Source: Sulfitobacter sp. SK012
GTDB taxonomy: Bacteria; Pseudomonadota; Alphaproteobacteria; Rhodobacterales; Rhodobacteraceae
Direction: 5' to 3'
Length of the DNA: 64,000 nucleotides
Assembly: GCF_003352085.1 (NCBI RefSeq)
Contig: NZ_CP025804.1
Span: 3,038,001 to 3,102,000 of the forward strand
Shown: one piece after another, positions 8,174 through 17,404 of the stretch
Numbering within the stretch: position 1 is the first letter of the stretch
Layout: every line of letters begins with the position of its first letter
Notes under the pieces: generated by a model
The model's database searches: none
The model's input: only the letters and a program-made list of their open reading frames with translations
What the model was told of the DNA's origin: nothing
Made by a program: the position numbers and the translations under genes

Positions 8174-9658
8174 ATGACCGAACAACAGGGCGACCAGCGC
8201 CATTTAGAAACGCTTGACCGAGATTTGGCGCGATATTCCAATCTTGAAATGGCGACCAGTTATGTGTCGCGTCCGATGATTGGTGTCGGCATCTCTCTTG
8301 TCTTTGTTTTGCTGGCCGGCATCATTGCGATGCTGTTTTTTGGACACGAAAACAATTCGCTGATCGTGATCATTGCCGCCTGCCTTGGTGCCTATATGGC
8401 GTTGAATATTGGCGCGAACGACGTTGCCAACAATATGGGGCCAGCCGTGGGAGCGAATGCGCTCTCAATGGGCGGTGCCATAGCCATCGCAGTAATCTTT
8501 GAAAGCGCGGGCGCTCTCCTTGCAGGCGGCGACGTCGTCAAGACAGTTGCCAAAGGTATTATTGCGCCAGAGAGCATGGGAAATTCATCTGTGTTTGTCT
8601 GGGCCATGATGGCCGCGCTTTTGTCGGCCTCTCTTTGGGTCAATCTTGCCACCTGGGTTGGTGCTCCCGTATCAACAACGCATTCTGTGGTTGGCGGCGT
8701 TATGGGCGCTGGGATCGCAGCGGCAGGGTTTTCTGCGGTGAACTGGGCGACAATGAGTGGCATTGTGGCAAGCTGGGTGATTTCGCCAGTTTTGGGTGGG
8801 GTTATCGCGGCCCTGTTTCTCTGGTTGATCAAATCAAGGATTATCTACCGCGACGACAAGATCGCGGCTGCGCGCAAATGGGTGCCGGTTCTTGTAGGCA
8901 TTATGGCGGGCGTCTTCTCGGCCTATCTTGCTCTTAAGGGACTTAAGAAGATCATCAAGATCGACATGCCGACCGCGTTGCTGATCGGGGCCGCAATCGG
9001 CGCTCTGGTCTGGATCGTGATGATCCCCGTTATCCGGAAACAGTCGCAAGGCTTGGAGAACCGCAACAAGTCACTCAAAGTGCTGTTTGGCGTTCCTTTG
9101 GTTGTATCCGCGGCACTCCTCAGCTTTGCTCACGGCGCAAACGATGTGGCGAACGCCGTCGGACCATTGGCTGCCATTGTGCAGGCATCCCAATCAGGAA
9201 ACTTCACTGACGCGATCGGCATCCCCATTTGGGTGATGGTGATTGGGGCGTTTGGGATATCCTTTGGACTGTTCCTGTTTGGCCCCAAATTGATACGGAT
9301 GGTGGGCGGTCAAATCACAAAACTGAACCCAATGCGCGCCTATTGCGTGGCTCTTTCGGCGGCGATCACAGTGATTGTTGCGAGTTGGTTAGGCTTGCCT
9401 GTGAGTTCTACCCATATCGCTGTGGGTGCTGTGTTCGGGGTTGGTTTCTTTCGGGAGTGGGACGCCGAACGGCGTATCCGGAACGCGCGCCTCGCAATGC
9501 CGGACCGCACAGCTTTTGCCCCTGAAGAACGCAGGCGTCGTAAGCTGGTGCGTCGATCGCATTTCATGACCATTATTGCAGCTTGGATCATCACGGTGCC
9601 CGCAGCAGCGATTTTGTCCGCGGTGATCTTTTATTTGATAAGCTCTGTCACTGCGTAA
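8174..9658 (+). CDS. inorganic phosphate transporter, Pit family
   Basis: The 494-residue integral membrane protein has the inverted repeat architecture of PiT transporters: GANDVANN at residues 80-87 in the first half and FAHGANDVANAVGP in the second. Each half also has an ST-rich loop (PVSTTHS and PVSSTHI). Pit proteins import phosphate, usually as a metal-phosphate complex, coupled to protons or sodium. The first 35 residues are hydrophilic and the central loop (RIIYRDDKIAAARKW) is short. A strong GGGGGAG sequence precedes the ATG. No PhoU-like gene is adjacent and I see no clear PhoB box, so constitutive low-affinity uptake is likely. Confidence 0.92.
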   Translation: MTEQQGDQRHLETLDRDLARYSNLEMATSYVSRPMIGVGISLVFVLLAGIIAMLFFGHENNSLIVIIAACLGAYMALNIGANDVANNMGPAVGANALSMGGAIAIAVIFESAGALLAGGDVVKTVAKGIIAPESMGNSSVFVWAMMAALLSASLWVNLATWVGAPVSTTHSVVGGVMGAGIAAAGFSAVNWATMSGIVASWVISPVLGGVIAALFLWLIKSRIIYRDDKIAAARKWVPVLVGIMAGVFSAYLALKGLKKIIKIDMPTALLIGAAIGALVWIVMIPVIRKQSQGLENRNKSLKVLFGVPLVVSAALLSFAHGANDVANAVGPLAAIVQASQSGNFTDAIGIPIWVMVIGAFGISFGLFLFGPKLIRMVGGQITKLNPMRAYCVALSAAITVIVASWLGLPVSSTHIAVGAVFGVGFFREWDAERRIRNARLAMPDRTAFAPEERRRRKLVRRSHFMTIIAAWIITVPAAAILSAVIFYLISSVTA

Positions 9659-10097
9659 CTGTGCTGTTTGAGTGTTTTAAGGGAATAGCTGGCAGGTTGA
9701 CGTTCAAACCGTCCCTGCCAACACAAAAACTGTGTTAGTTTGATTTAGGAATGAGCAATAGCTGCCGCTGAAACTCTACCACCTTCCGGTAGCCATGCAG
9801 ACCTTGTTGCCGTTCCTCGCGGTTGCACCAAAGTCGGTTTTTAGCGCCTAACCAAGGGGCTCCCGGCGTCACGCATTCCGGGCAAGCCGCACCGGCTCCG
9901 CAAGGTTCATGGCAACACAACGCCAAAAGGATCCCAGATAAATCTGGGCTGCCGCATGATCGCACGGACGGTCATCGTCATGATGGACCGCTCGTTAGCC
10001 ATGCACTAACGTTAGATACGATCTAATCATGTGGGACCGCTCAAACAGGCTTGTTTCGGCAATCCAACTTGCGATCTCACACTAGGGGAGGACCAAA
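9659..10097. other. intergenic region with a possible terminator
   Basis: After the phosphate transporter a 7-bp stem (TGGCAGG 9690-9696 with CCTGCCA 9714-9720) and a second small hairpin (9720-9736) could end transcription, though the T-tract is weak. The rest up to the next gene shows no convincing coding sequence. Short ORFs at 9735-9965 (minus) and 9823-10026 (plus) have no motif I recognise. Confidence 0.45.
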
Positions 10098-11144
10098 ATG
10101 AACAAATTTATTTGCGCCGCTTCAATGGCGATGGCCGTTGCAGCGAGCCCTGCATTGTCGGCAAATTGTGTCGAGGTAACAATAACCGGGGTCCAAGGTG
10201 GCCCGCCAGTGTTCAACGGACAGGCGGGTTCTGGGACGTTGGTTACGTACGGGACCGAAGAAAACAACTGCCGCGACGTACTCATGCAATTCGACGCAGG
10301 TCGCGGTACAACGCAGCAGTTGTCCAAGATCGGCGTTCCTGTTGGGCGGCTGTCGGGCGTTTTCTTGACGCACCTACATTCGGACCATGTCGAAGGGCTG
10401 ATCGATATGGCGCAACTGCGCTGGCATTTTAATTCTGCTGGACCGAAACTGCCCGTCGTTTGTGCCGAGGATACAAAAAGCGCCGCAGGTCACACCATGA
10501 GTTGTACGAACTATGCCGCACACATTGGCGATGCGTTCATTAATTCCGGTGAAATGGCACAACGTTTGGCTGAGAACCCCAAGCGCCTTGCTGGCGGGCC
10601 AGCAGATCTTCTTGAGGTGGTAAACTTTGCCGGCACGGACACGCCGGTTGAGGTCTGGTCAATGGGCGACATTACAGTCAGCGCTGTCTTTTCACGCCAC
10701 GTTGCGGGCCATGCATCTTACCGTGTTGATACACCTGCGGGCAGTGTCGTGATCGGCGGCGATGCTGGCAATGATTTGCCTGCACCACCACGTGAAACCT
10801 CAACATCCGCTCGGGTCGAAGCCCTTGCGATGGGAGCGGACGTTATCGTGCACTCTACGATCCACCCGGTCATGGGCCCTGATGGAGAAACTGGTTTTCC
10901 ACCGCCGATCTATTTCCGTCAAAGTACAGCAACCGATTTGGGCGCTATGGCCAAGCGCACGGGCTCGGAGCACTTGATGCTCACGCATTTGATCCCACCA
11001 GTGGGTGCACCGCGGCAAGGACCGTACCCATTGCCAGCGCCGCTTACGCCAGCCGATTATGCAGATGCTGCGATGGAAGGTGGATTTACTGGCAACGTCA
11101 TCGTTGGTGCCGATCTGGCGACCCTGCGTCTCGTGGCTGAATAA
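10098..11144 (+). CDS. secreted metallo-beta-lactamase fold hydrolase
   Basis: The 348-residue protein begins with a signal peptide (MNKFICAASMAMAVAASPAL, cleavage near SA-N). It has the metallo-beta-lactamase metal motif THLHSDH (His92, His94, Asp96, His97), a later GGDAGND aspartate and a C-terminal HL motif (LMLTHLIPP). The early segment GSGTLVTYG and the HLHSDHVEG context resemble the RNase Z/arylsulfatase-like branch, but export to the periplasm makes a tRNA-processing role unlikely. GGAGG lies upstream of the start. It stands alone and its substrate is unknown. Confidence 0.85.
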   Translation: MNKFICAASMAMAVAASPALSANCVEVTITGVQGGPPVFNGQAGSGTLVTYGTEENNCRDVLMQFDAGRGTTQQLSKIGVPVGRLSGVFLTHLHSDHVEGLIDMAQLRWHFNSAGPKLPVVCAEDTKSAAGHTMSCTNYAAHIGDAFINSGEMAQRLAENPKRLAGGPADLLEVVNFAGTDTPVEVWSMGDITVSAVFSRHVAGHASYRVDTPAGSVVIGGDAGNDLPAPPRETSTSARVEALAMGADVIVHSTIHPVMGPDGETGFPPPIYFRQSTATDLGAMAKRTGSEHLMLTHLIPPVGAPRQGPYPLPAPLTPADYADAAMEGGFTGNVIVGADLATLRLVAE

Positions 11145-11666
11145 GACGATCCAATGCACCCGTTCCCCTCAAACGATCCACATTTTCGTTAGGTTGTTGA
11201 CGCTGCCAAAGGGAACGGGAACCGCAAATCGGCTGCTTTTTGCGGTGTTGATACCGAGTAACATGGGTTCAGAGCCAACCTTCGCTGAGGGATCGGTCAA
11301 ACTTGGGCATGCGGATAAACCGGGCACCAGAAACATAAGTGAAAGTGCCCGTTCTCGGAAACATTCAACTACTCACTGACGCTGATCGGTCTTTGAAAGG
11401 TTTGGCTGGTTGTTCTGATTTTTCTAGGGCTGCAACAGGAAGAAAACTTCGTGAAGTGTACCTAGCGGCCCCTCCGCCCCCTGCTTGGGCCTATGTTAGT
11501 TGGACCTCCAAAACTGCCCAGAAGACGGCTCGCGAATTGTGACGAGAAAGCGCAGCAGTAGTTATCGGCACCGCAAGACAAGCACCTACCCGCCGTTCGA
11601 CTATTTTGCTGAATGAACCGGCCATGCTAACCTTGCACAGCCGATTTCATCAAAGGACCAGCGATT
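11145..11666. other. intergenic region, nothing recognised
   Basis: About 520 bp without a supported gene. Short ORFs at 11,005-11,379 and 11,339-11,542 have no motif or ribosome-binding site I can defend. I see no RNA gene or repeat. Confidence 0.5.
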
Positions 11667-12077
11667 ATGCCCAATGTCATAGCTTCTGATTATCAGGTCT
11701 TACGCGACAGCGAACTCAGGCTTGAAGATGGGGAAAGCCATCAGTTGCAGTTTGATATGCAAAACGCGTTCCACTATTCGACAGCTTTGCGCAATCATGG
11801 GCTCTTGACGTTTAACATTCGCCCTGCGGGAAGTGGGCGGCTGACAGCACGTGCCATAGGGTCCGGGCCGGTGACGATTATGAACCGAACGTCGTTTTCA
11901 AAAAGCCATACCCGAATGCACCAAGAGGCGTTCAATTTGGATGCCATCGTGTCCGCGACCAGCGCCTCGATTGGCCAAACCATTGGGAGCCTCCGGATAG
12001 AGTTCCGCGCAGAAGACGGCCCCTTGATCCTGTCCGATATCGTTATTCACTATAAAATTATCATACCCATACCGTAG
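11667..12077 (+). CDS. hypothetical protein, unrecognised
   Basis: A 136-residue ORF starting at ATG 11,667 with AAAGGA about 10 bases upstream. I do not recognise the family. There is no signal peptide or membrane segment. The composition (alternating hydrophobic residues, many Ser/Thr, few helix formers) suggests a mostly beta-sheet domain, with strands such as GLLTFNIRPAG, GSLRIEFRAEDG and IVIHYKIIIPIP at the end. It stands alone between two gene-free stretches. Confidence 0.55.
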   Translation: MPNVIASDYQVLRDSELRLEDGESHQLQFDMQNAFHYSTALRNHGLLTFNIRPAGSGRLTARAIGSGPVTIMNRTSFSKSHTRMHQEAFNLDAIVSATSASIGQTIGSLRIEFRAEDGPLILSDIVIHYKIIIPIP

Positions 12078-12371
12078 ACCTGATCACGGACAGTGACGGC
12101 ACCAAGCAACTCGGTGGCTCTTGTCTCAAGGCTACCGTTCAGTGCGATTTTTTCGCAGGTCCGGTGTGTGCGCCTCATGTCGATCCTCACCGAATACCCC
12201 ACCAGTGAAACACGACATTCACCCAGCGGCATGAAGAGGCCGGCCTGAACTTAGACGGTGTTAGCTTCTACGCTAGAATCCATTCGTTCAAATCTTTGTG
12301 CAGCCCTTGATGATTATCCCAATTTCCTTAGTGTCGTGACTGCAATGATGCCAAAATACAAAGGGAAACCA

Positions 12372-12779
12372 ATGACAAAACTTACCGGCAACTGTCTCTG
12401 TGGAGACATCTCATTTGAAGCCGATGGCGAGGTGCCGGTCATGGCGAATTGTCACTGTACCGCATGCCGCCAGTCCACCGGCAGCGCTTATGCCACACTG
12501 ATGTTTATGAAACACGACGATGTGAAGGTCACCGGCACGCCGAAAACCTACCAGCACAGTTCAGATGCCGGTACGGTGATGACCAAGCATTTCTGTGGCA
12601 ACTGTGGAACGCCGCTTTTCACGCAGAACTCAGCCCGCGAAGGCATGCTCGGCTTGCGCGCCGGGCTTATCAATGAACAAGAAGAGTTCGCGCCGAAGGT
12701 GAATGTTTACACGTCGAGTAAATTGAACGCTACCGTCCTCGAAGACGGCCTTCCGGCCTTCGAAAAGATGCCAGGTTAA
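12372..12779 (+). CDS. GFA family (CENP-V/glutathione-dependent formaldehyde-activating enzyme-like) protein
   Basis: A 135-residue protein with the full set of zinc cysteines of the GFA fold: CLC at residues 8-10, CHCTAC at 27-32 and CGNC at 75-78. GFA proteins are small Zn enzymes first described for S-hydroxymethylglutathione formation, but most members have no proven substrate. I chose ATG 12,372 because it follows AAAGGGAAACC and begins the conserved N terminus. An upstream in-frame start at 12,258 would add an unconserved leader. Cytoplasmic, single gene. Confidence 0.88.
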   Translation: MTKLTGNCLCGDISFEADGEVPVMANCHCTACRQSTGSAYATLMFMKHDDVKVTGTPKTYQHSSDAGTVMTKHFCGNCGTPLFTQNSAREGMLGLRAGLINEQEEFAPKVNVYTSSKLNATVLEDGLPAFEKMPG

Positions 12780-12920
12780 GTGGTAGGCGGTGTGTAAAGC
12801 ACCGTCGAACCATTCTCACCGCATTACAAACTACCAGCTATAAAGAGTGCGTCCGCGTGCCAGTTCGCAAAAACCGCAAACTCGGCTATGCTTTCTCTTG
12901 AACATAGAGGAGCCAGAAGC

Positions 12921-13658
12921 ATGAGGATTGAAACACAAGAGCGGGAGAACCTGCTCATAATCTCGCCCGAACAAAAGATATCTACCAAAGACATTGAGAA
13001 GCTTGTTGAGACGATGAACACCTATATCAACGCGTATGATAAGGTGCCTAGTCTGGTGATCGTCACGGGTAGCGTTCCAATGTGGGACAGTTTTGACGCG
13101 TTGAAATCACACATTTCATTTGTTCATGAGCGGCAGAAAATCGTGCCTAAAGTTGCTTTCGTGACCGACAGTGTTCTTTTGTCGCTCGCGCATCCGTTGG
13201 CTGATGTGTTTACAAGCGCGAAAATCCGACGTTTCAAATCCGATGCCTATGAAGATGCGCTCAATTGGGCTGCCATGGAAGAGGATCATCCCGGTGCAAT
13301 AACCCAGTTGGATGATTTCCCGAGAGACGTTATCGCACTTCGGTTTTCCGGTTTAATCACCTCAAAAGACTATACTGAGAGCCTGGCCCCTTTGATCAAT
13401 GCGGCATCGAAGGAGCATGACAAATTAAAGCTCTTATGCTTGCTCGATCAATACTTTGACGGATATTCCGCCGGGGCGATGTGGGATGACATGCGGTTTG
13501 GCTTTTCCCATCTGACGACCTTTTCCAAACTTGCCTTGGTCACTGACATCGACTGGATACGCAAAAGCGCAAAGCTTTTCGGTAGCCTGATGCCGACGGA
13601 AGTCATGATCTTTGACGTAGATGATTTGGACGACGCAAAAGAGTGGATCGTCACCTAA
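12921..13658 (+). CDS. tandem SpoIIAA-like (STAS-related) domain protein
   Basis: A 245-residue protein consisting of two copies of a SpoIIAA-like domain of about 120 residues. The first half ends in IRRFKSDAYEDALNWAAMEE and the second in MIFDVDDLDDAKEWIVT, which is the same end pattern (core beta strand, then an acidic DA.W helix). Corresponding middle parts are LVIVTGSVPMWDSFDALK.H and LLCLLDQYFDGYSAGAMWDD. SpoIIAA-like proteins are lipid- or partner-binding STAS relatives of uncertain role. ATG 12,921 is preceded by AGAGGAG. It sits immediately outside the left island attachment site, and a single-domain relative is found (interrupted) inside the island at 57,649-59,407. Confidence 0.75.
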   Translation: MRIETQERENLLIISPEQKISTKDIEKLVETMNTYINAYDKVPSLVIVTGSVPMWDSFDALKSHISFVHERQKIVPKVAFVTDSVLLSLAHPLADVFTSAKIRRFKSDAYEDALNWAAMEEDHPGAITQLDDFPRDVIALRFSGLITSKDYTESLAPLINAASKEHDKLKLLCLLDQYFDGYSAGAMWDDMRFGFSHLTTFSKLALVTDIDWIRKSAKLFGSLMPTEVMIFDVDDLDDAKEWIVT

Positions 13659-14101
13659 AGGCAGTGATGTAGTTTTACAGTTATGTGAAACGATCCAGAG
13701 CAAAAACGCTCTCAGAACAGCCAAGCTGTCAGCAGGGTGCAACATCCGCACAGCACCCTGTTTACATATTCTATTTTAGGATTGTTGGTACGGGTGAAGG
13801 GACTCGAACCCCACATACCCCCATATAAATCAATAGGTTACGAAGCCTTTTGTAACGATGTTACCATCTGTGAAATGGACCAAATTACCCTGCGTCATCG
13901 GCCATAAAGTTAACAAATGTGGACGCATCGTAAAGCATTCAATTCTCTGACCCCATTGGCCTCACTGCCCCCAACACTTTCCCGCAAATATCCTGCGAAC
14001 CCACGCGATTTGCTTTGCAAACCACGAGAAACCCTCGCATCTCAAGACTATAATGAAGATGAGCAGCAGTGACGCTGCGAAATCATTCAGGATAGACACA
14101 G
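13659..14101. other. left end of the island, non-coding
   Basis: This 443-bp stretch contains the tRNA-Leu-derived attachment site at 13,786-13,812. To its right lies an AT-rich segment with several GTTAC/GTAAC repeats (about 13,836-13,866) that could be integrase arm-binding sites. No gene is visible. Confidence 0.5.
13786..13812 (+). repeat. attachment-site direct repeat (3' end of tRNA-Leu)
   Basis: These 27 bases are identical to the last 27 bases of the tRNA-Leu gene (63,493-63,519), in the same orientation, covering the CCA end, acceptor stem and T-arm. The match ends at 13,813 and no tRNA body follows, so this is the displaced tRNA end expected at the far border of an element integrated into tRNA-Leu. 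With the integrase next to the intact tRNA it defines an island of about 49.7 kb. Confidence 0.8.
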
Positions 14102-14506
14102 ATGCCTCCAAAAGCTCCCTACGCTGACACACAGATGTCAGCTTTTCTCACCCAGCGTATGCTTGAGTTGCGTCCGCGTAAAAGTCAGACTCAGATCGCG
14201 GATGAAGCGGGTTTTGTGAACCCGAACATTTTGAGTATGTTGAAGGCAGGTAAGTCAAAACTGCCGCTGGACCGTGTGCCCGCTTTGGCAACCGCGCTCG
14301 ATTGCGATCCCAGTCGCCTGTTCAGGATGGCAGTGGCGCAATCTAGCTACCGGACGACAGGTGCGGTGATTGACGAGATCTTCGGGACGATTGTGAGCCG
14401 CAACGAAGTAATTTGGCTGAGCGAGTTGCGCGAGGCCTCGGAGAACAAGGACCCCGCACTTACGTCGCGGGCACGCACAACGCTTCGGGGAATATTTGGG
14501 AAATGA
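14102..14506 (+). CDS. XRE-family (helix-turn-helix) small regulator
   Basis: A 134-residue protein with a lambda-repressor-like DNA-binding domain at about residues 20-75 (SQTQIADEAGFVNPNILSMLKAG, then LDRVPALATALDCDPSRLFRM). It is the first gene inside the island's left border, a common place for an element regulator. The C-terminal part (VSRNEVIWLSELREASE, residues 97-113) resembles the short ORF that follows. That ORF overlaps it by ATGA, so the two are probably translationally coupled. Confidence 0.75.
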   Translation: MPPKAPYADTQMSAFLTQRMLELRPRKSQTQIADEAGFVNPNILSMLKAGKSKLPLDRVPALATALDCDPSRLFRMAVAQSSYRTTGAVIDEIFGTIVSRNEVIWLSELREASENKDPALTSRARTTLRGIFGK

Positions 14507-14685
14507 TACATAAACTCGCCCCGAAGGTCTCTCGGCACGAAGTTACCGAGAATGAACTGGCATGGATCGGCTTCCTGCGGACGCTCAGCCAAGGTGAAGA
14601 CCCAGCACCCTCTCTTGCTGCCATGCAGTCTCTGCGGGTCGTTTTTGATGGAAGGCGTCCGTCTGACTCATGGGTCCGCTGTTGA
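14503..14685 (+). CDS. small protein related to the C terminus of the preceding regulator
   Basis: The start ATG at 14,503 overlaps the stop of the XRE gene (ATGA), giving a 60-residue product. Its segment KVSRHEVTENELAWIGFLR, followed by SLRVVFDG, aligns with VSRNEVIWLSELREAS and LRGIFGK in the XRE protein. This suggests duplication of an effector or interaction domain without the DNA-binding domain. It could modulate the XRE protein by forming mixed dimers, which is inference. It may also be the remains of a second regulator. Confidence 0.45.
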   Translation: MIHKLAPKVSRHEVTENELAWIGFLRTLSQGEDPAPSLAAMQSLRVVFDGRRPSDSWVRC

Positions 14686-15380
14686 GTTGTCAGGTCAATG
14701 GCTAACTCATGCGAACAAGTTTACATCAGATGGAAATGGGAAACTTTGAGGGAAACTTGAGTGGCGTGGAGGGAAACCTATTTCGGCCAGACGTAAACAA
14801 AACAGAGTTGCCGCAACTCTATGGCAACCTCAAATGGTCAACAAAATATGGGTATTCGGAAACCAAAGTTTCCCTCTCTCGACAAAGATAATAAAGGGGC
14901 GTGATTCACCTCAAAAAGGCATCCTTGAGCTATCCATTACGGTATCTATCGTGATCGTTATGCGGGGTTACGGCAGGCGCAGTCGATAGTGGACGGCAGC
15001 AATGCAGTTATCTGTGGGATTGGCAGACATGTAGTCTCCCAAGTCAGCAGGCTGGAAGAATTGACGGGCGCGCCCGTCCTGTTGTAGCACTCCCTTAGGC
15101 GGCAAAGCGTCCTCAATGACACAGAGGTCGGCAACTGCTACACAGGCATGCCTTACTGAGATTGACAGATGCTCGCTTGATTTGCACAGGACCACTATGC
15201 CGATTGAGCGGCTTCTGAACGAACTTACACAGCAGTCGTTTTTCCGAGCGTATCACAACGACGAGCATTGGCTGAGGGAACGTGACACCTGTTTGTGGGT
15301 TGTATAAGTGCTGAAAGAGCTACATCGCGAATAGGGACTGATCGCCAATTGATCAGACCTAGGTTAGCAAAGGGTCTGCA
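14686..15380. other. gene-poor stretch with a degraded LysR fragment
   Basis: About 695 bp without an intact gene. Around 15,030-15,120 the plus strand encodes VVSQVSRLEELTGAPVLL followed by stops. This looks like the recognition helix region of a LysR-type regulator and suggests a decayed gene. No other feature is recognised. Confidence 0.4.
15030..15121 (+). pseudogene. LysR-type regulator HTH remnant
   Basis: The reading frame VVSQVSRLEELTGAPVLL, then a stop, then RRQSVLNDTEVGN, resembles the LysR helix-turn-helix pattern (S.QVSRLEE..G.PL..R......LT..G). In-frame stops interrupt it and no start or effector domain remains. Confidence 0.35.
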
Positions 15381-16445
15381 ATGTCAGTCTATCTTCATGG
15401 CCTATCAACAGCGTTACCGCCTCATTGCTTGTCGCAAACAGAGGTTCGGGAACGCGCGTCCCTCATCTTTGGCAAGAGATATCCGCAGTTTGATCGGCTT
15501 GCGAAGACCTTTGATACAGCTGGCATTGACAGGCGATATTCTGTCGTCCCCATTGACTGGTTTTCAGAAGATCACGGCTGGGCAGATCGGAACGCAGCAT
15601 TTATGACAGGTGCGAAGGCCATGTTCATCGAGGCCGCGCGACGCGCCCTAGATGATGCTGAATGGACCGGTGCCGACGTTGATTGCGTGGTCACCGTCTG
15701 CTCGACAGGTATCGCAACCCCTTCCCTTGATGCGCAAGCCTTCACTGAAATGGGCTTTCGAGAAGATATCATGCGGGTTCCAGTTTTTGGCCTTGGATGC
15801 GCAGGCGGCGTTTCAGGGCTGGCTACGACCCAAGCAATCGCGGCAGGCCGACCGAGCGCAAAGGTCTTGTTGGTCGCCGTTGAGACGTGCTCTTTGTCTT
15901 TTCGCGCAGATCGCCTGCAAAAAGCGGATATTATTGCCGCCGTTTTGTTTGGCGATGGGTCCGCAGCTGCATGTATCAGTGCGACCCCTCCCCGCGCGGG
16001 CAAGATCGTAACGCTCGGCCAAGGGCATCAGACGATGTGGCCCGATACGCTTGATATCATGGGTTGGGACGTGGACGAGACCGGCTTTGGCGTGGTCTTT
16101 GATCGTTCGATACCGGCATTTGTCACCCAAGAGTTTGTCACTGCCACCGCTGGCGCTCTTAAGGCCGCAAATCTCAATCACGACCAAATTGATCGTTATG
16201 TCTGCCACCCCGGCTTAGCAAAGGTTGCAGACGCTATCGAAGGCGCACTGCAACTTGAGCAAGGGTCGTTGGACGCTGAGCGCGACACTTTGCGCGCCGC
16301 CGGTAATATGTCAGCACCCACTGTGATGTTTGTCATGAAGGCCGTGATTGACGCAGGCAAGTCTGGTCAAATGATGTCTTGTGCCCTGGGCCCCGGATTC
16401 ACTGCTTCGTTTCTGCCCTTCCACATCAACGCGGATGCAGCATGA
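15381..16445 (+). CDS. type III polyketide synthase
   Basis: A 354-residue chalcone/stilbene synthase-family protein with the complete catalytic triad: Cys140 (GLGCAGG), His276 (VCHPG) and Asn309 (AGNMSAPTV). These homodimeric cytoplasmic enzymes extend an acyl-CoA starter with malonyl-CoA to give alkylpyrones, resorcinols or related compounds. AAAGGG precedes ATG 15,381. The stop overlaps the start of an isoprenylcysteine methyltransferase-like gene (ATGA), an arrangement known from bacterial alkylpyrone operons such as bpsA-bpsB of Bacillus, where the second enzyme O-methylates the product. The starter unit cannot be predicted from the sequence alone. Confidence 0.9.
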   Translation: MSVYLHGLSTALPPHCLSQTEVRERASLIFGKRYPQFDRLAKTFDTAGIDRRYSVVPIDWFSEDHGWADRNAAFMTGAKAMFIEAARRALDDAEWTGADVDCVVTVCSTGIATPSLDAQAFTEMGFREDIMRVPVFGLGCAGGVSGLATTQAIAAGRPSAKVLLVAVETCSLSFRADRLQKADIIAAVLFGDGSAAACISATPPRAGKIVTLGQGHQTMWPDTLDIMGWDVDETGFGVVFDRSIPAFVTQEFVTATAGALKAANLNHDQIDRYVCHPGLAKVADAIEGALQLEQGSLDAERDTLRAAGNMSAPTVMFVMKAVIDAGKSGQMMSCALGPGFTASFLPFHINADAA

Positions 16446-16942
16446 TGGAAATGGCAACACTCCTCTTTCTCGGGTTCATCATCGTGCAGCGGTTGAGCGA
16501 GCTGGTGATTGCAAAGCGCAACACCGCAAAACTTTTGGCGAAAGGTGCTTATGAAGTCGGAGCCGCACATTATCCTGTGATGGTCGCCATGCACAGCGCT
16601 TGGATAGCGTGTTTGGTGATCTTCGGCTTCCTTGAAGCAGTGTCATATGGCTGGCTTGCGCTGTTCGCTGTTCTGCAAGTTCTGCGGGTTTGGATACTAG
16701 GAAGCCTTGGCAGTCGCTGGACCACGCGCATCATCGTTCTCGAAGAGCCATTGGTAGTGCGTGGTCCGTTCAAATACCTCTCGCATCCCAATTACATGCT
16801 GGTCGTTGCGGAGATTGTTGTTGCACCAATGGTGCTGGGGCTTGGCTGGGTCGCTCTGGTGTTTACCGTGTTGAACGCAGCGATGCTATGGGTGCGCATC
16901 GGAGTCGAACATAAGGCGCTTGCGACCTTGAGGGCTGCATAG
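16442..16942 (+). CDS. isoprenylcysteine carboxyl methyltransferase (ICMT)-family protein
   Basis: A 166-residue integral membrane protein. It has three or four hydrophobic segments and the C-terminal ICMT pattern VVRGPFKYLSHPNYMLVV, followed by E.P and a final EHKAL segment that bind S-adenosylmethionine. It starts 4 bp inside the type III polyketide synthase gene, so it very likely O-methylates the polyketide product at the membrane. The start at 16,442 is the coupled ATGA. Confidence 0.88.
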   Translation: MMEMATLLFLGFIIVQRLSELVIAKRNTAKLLAKGAYEVGAAHYPVMVAMHSAWIACLVIFGFLEAVSYGWLALFAVLQVLRVWILGSLGSRWTTRIIVLEEPLVVRGPFKYLSHPNYMLVVAEIVVAPMVLGLGWVALVFTVLNAAMLWVRIGVEHKALATLRAA

Positions 16943-16944
16943 GT

Positions 16945-17100
16945 TTGTTTGTCGGGATAGGTTTTGGCGCGGAGCGCATTGGGCTGGCTGCACTGATGTT
17001 TCCCAAGATTGCCTCACTTTGTGTGTTCGCTCTGCTGGTTTTGATCGGCTTCAGCCTACCCCGGGTTACATATGATGATGACAAAGTGCCAAAAGAATAA
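16945..17100 (+). pseudogene. 5' remnant of an MMPL/RND-family exporter
   Basis: Directly after the methyltransferase stop an open frame reads GFGAERIGLAALMFPKIA, a hydrophobic helix, then GFSLPRVTYDDD, and stops at 17,100. This is the N-terminal helix and first periplasmic junction typical of RND/MMPL exporters (length usually over 700 residues). Only 51 codons remain. In related operons such an exporter often follows the polyketide synthase and methyltransferase, so the export part of the pathway appears to have been deleted here. Confidence 0.6.
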
Positions 17101-17404
17101 ATCCAACATCGAGCCACATAGCGGGTGAGATAAGGAACCGACAGGACCGCGAAAAGCGAGAGGACCCCGACCATAAAATAGACCTCCGTCACAATTACCG
17201 CATCCTGCAAAGCCTTAAAAACCGCAAGTGGAAAGACCGGTTATAGCGGCCAGAGACTGCGGTCAGGTACCCGCTCAGTTCAGGCCACCTTAAGAAAGCA
17301 CCTTATGGCGCCGCGGCAGGCAATAAGGCCTCATAGCGGTAGGCGGAACTTTAAGGTGCCTTTTACCTTTCCATAGAGACGAGCCGTTTTTATGGTGTGG
17401 TGTT
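17101..17404. other. short gene-poor stretch
   Basis: About 300 bp. A minus-strand frame (about 17,060-17,210) encodes a hydrophobic helix (VYFMVGVLSLFAVLSVPYL) that may be the tail of a deleted membrane transporter, but nothing else supports it. Confidence 0.35.

Noticed and set aside
9735..9965. 76-codon Cys-rich minus-strand ORF
   Set aside because: Opposing ORF on the other strand is equally long, and neither has a family motif or a start signal.
13786..13866. Second tRNA-Leu gene
   Set aside because: Only the 3' 27 bases match; the anticodon and D-arm are absent, so it is an attachment-site fragment.
14968..15195. 75-codon minus-strand ORF
   Set aside because: It lies opposite a recognisable LysR fragment on the plus strand, so it is likely a shadow.
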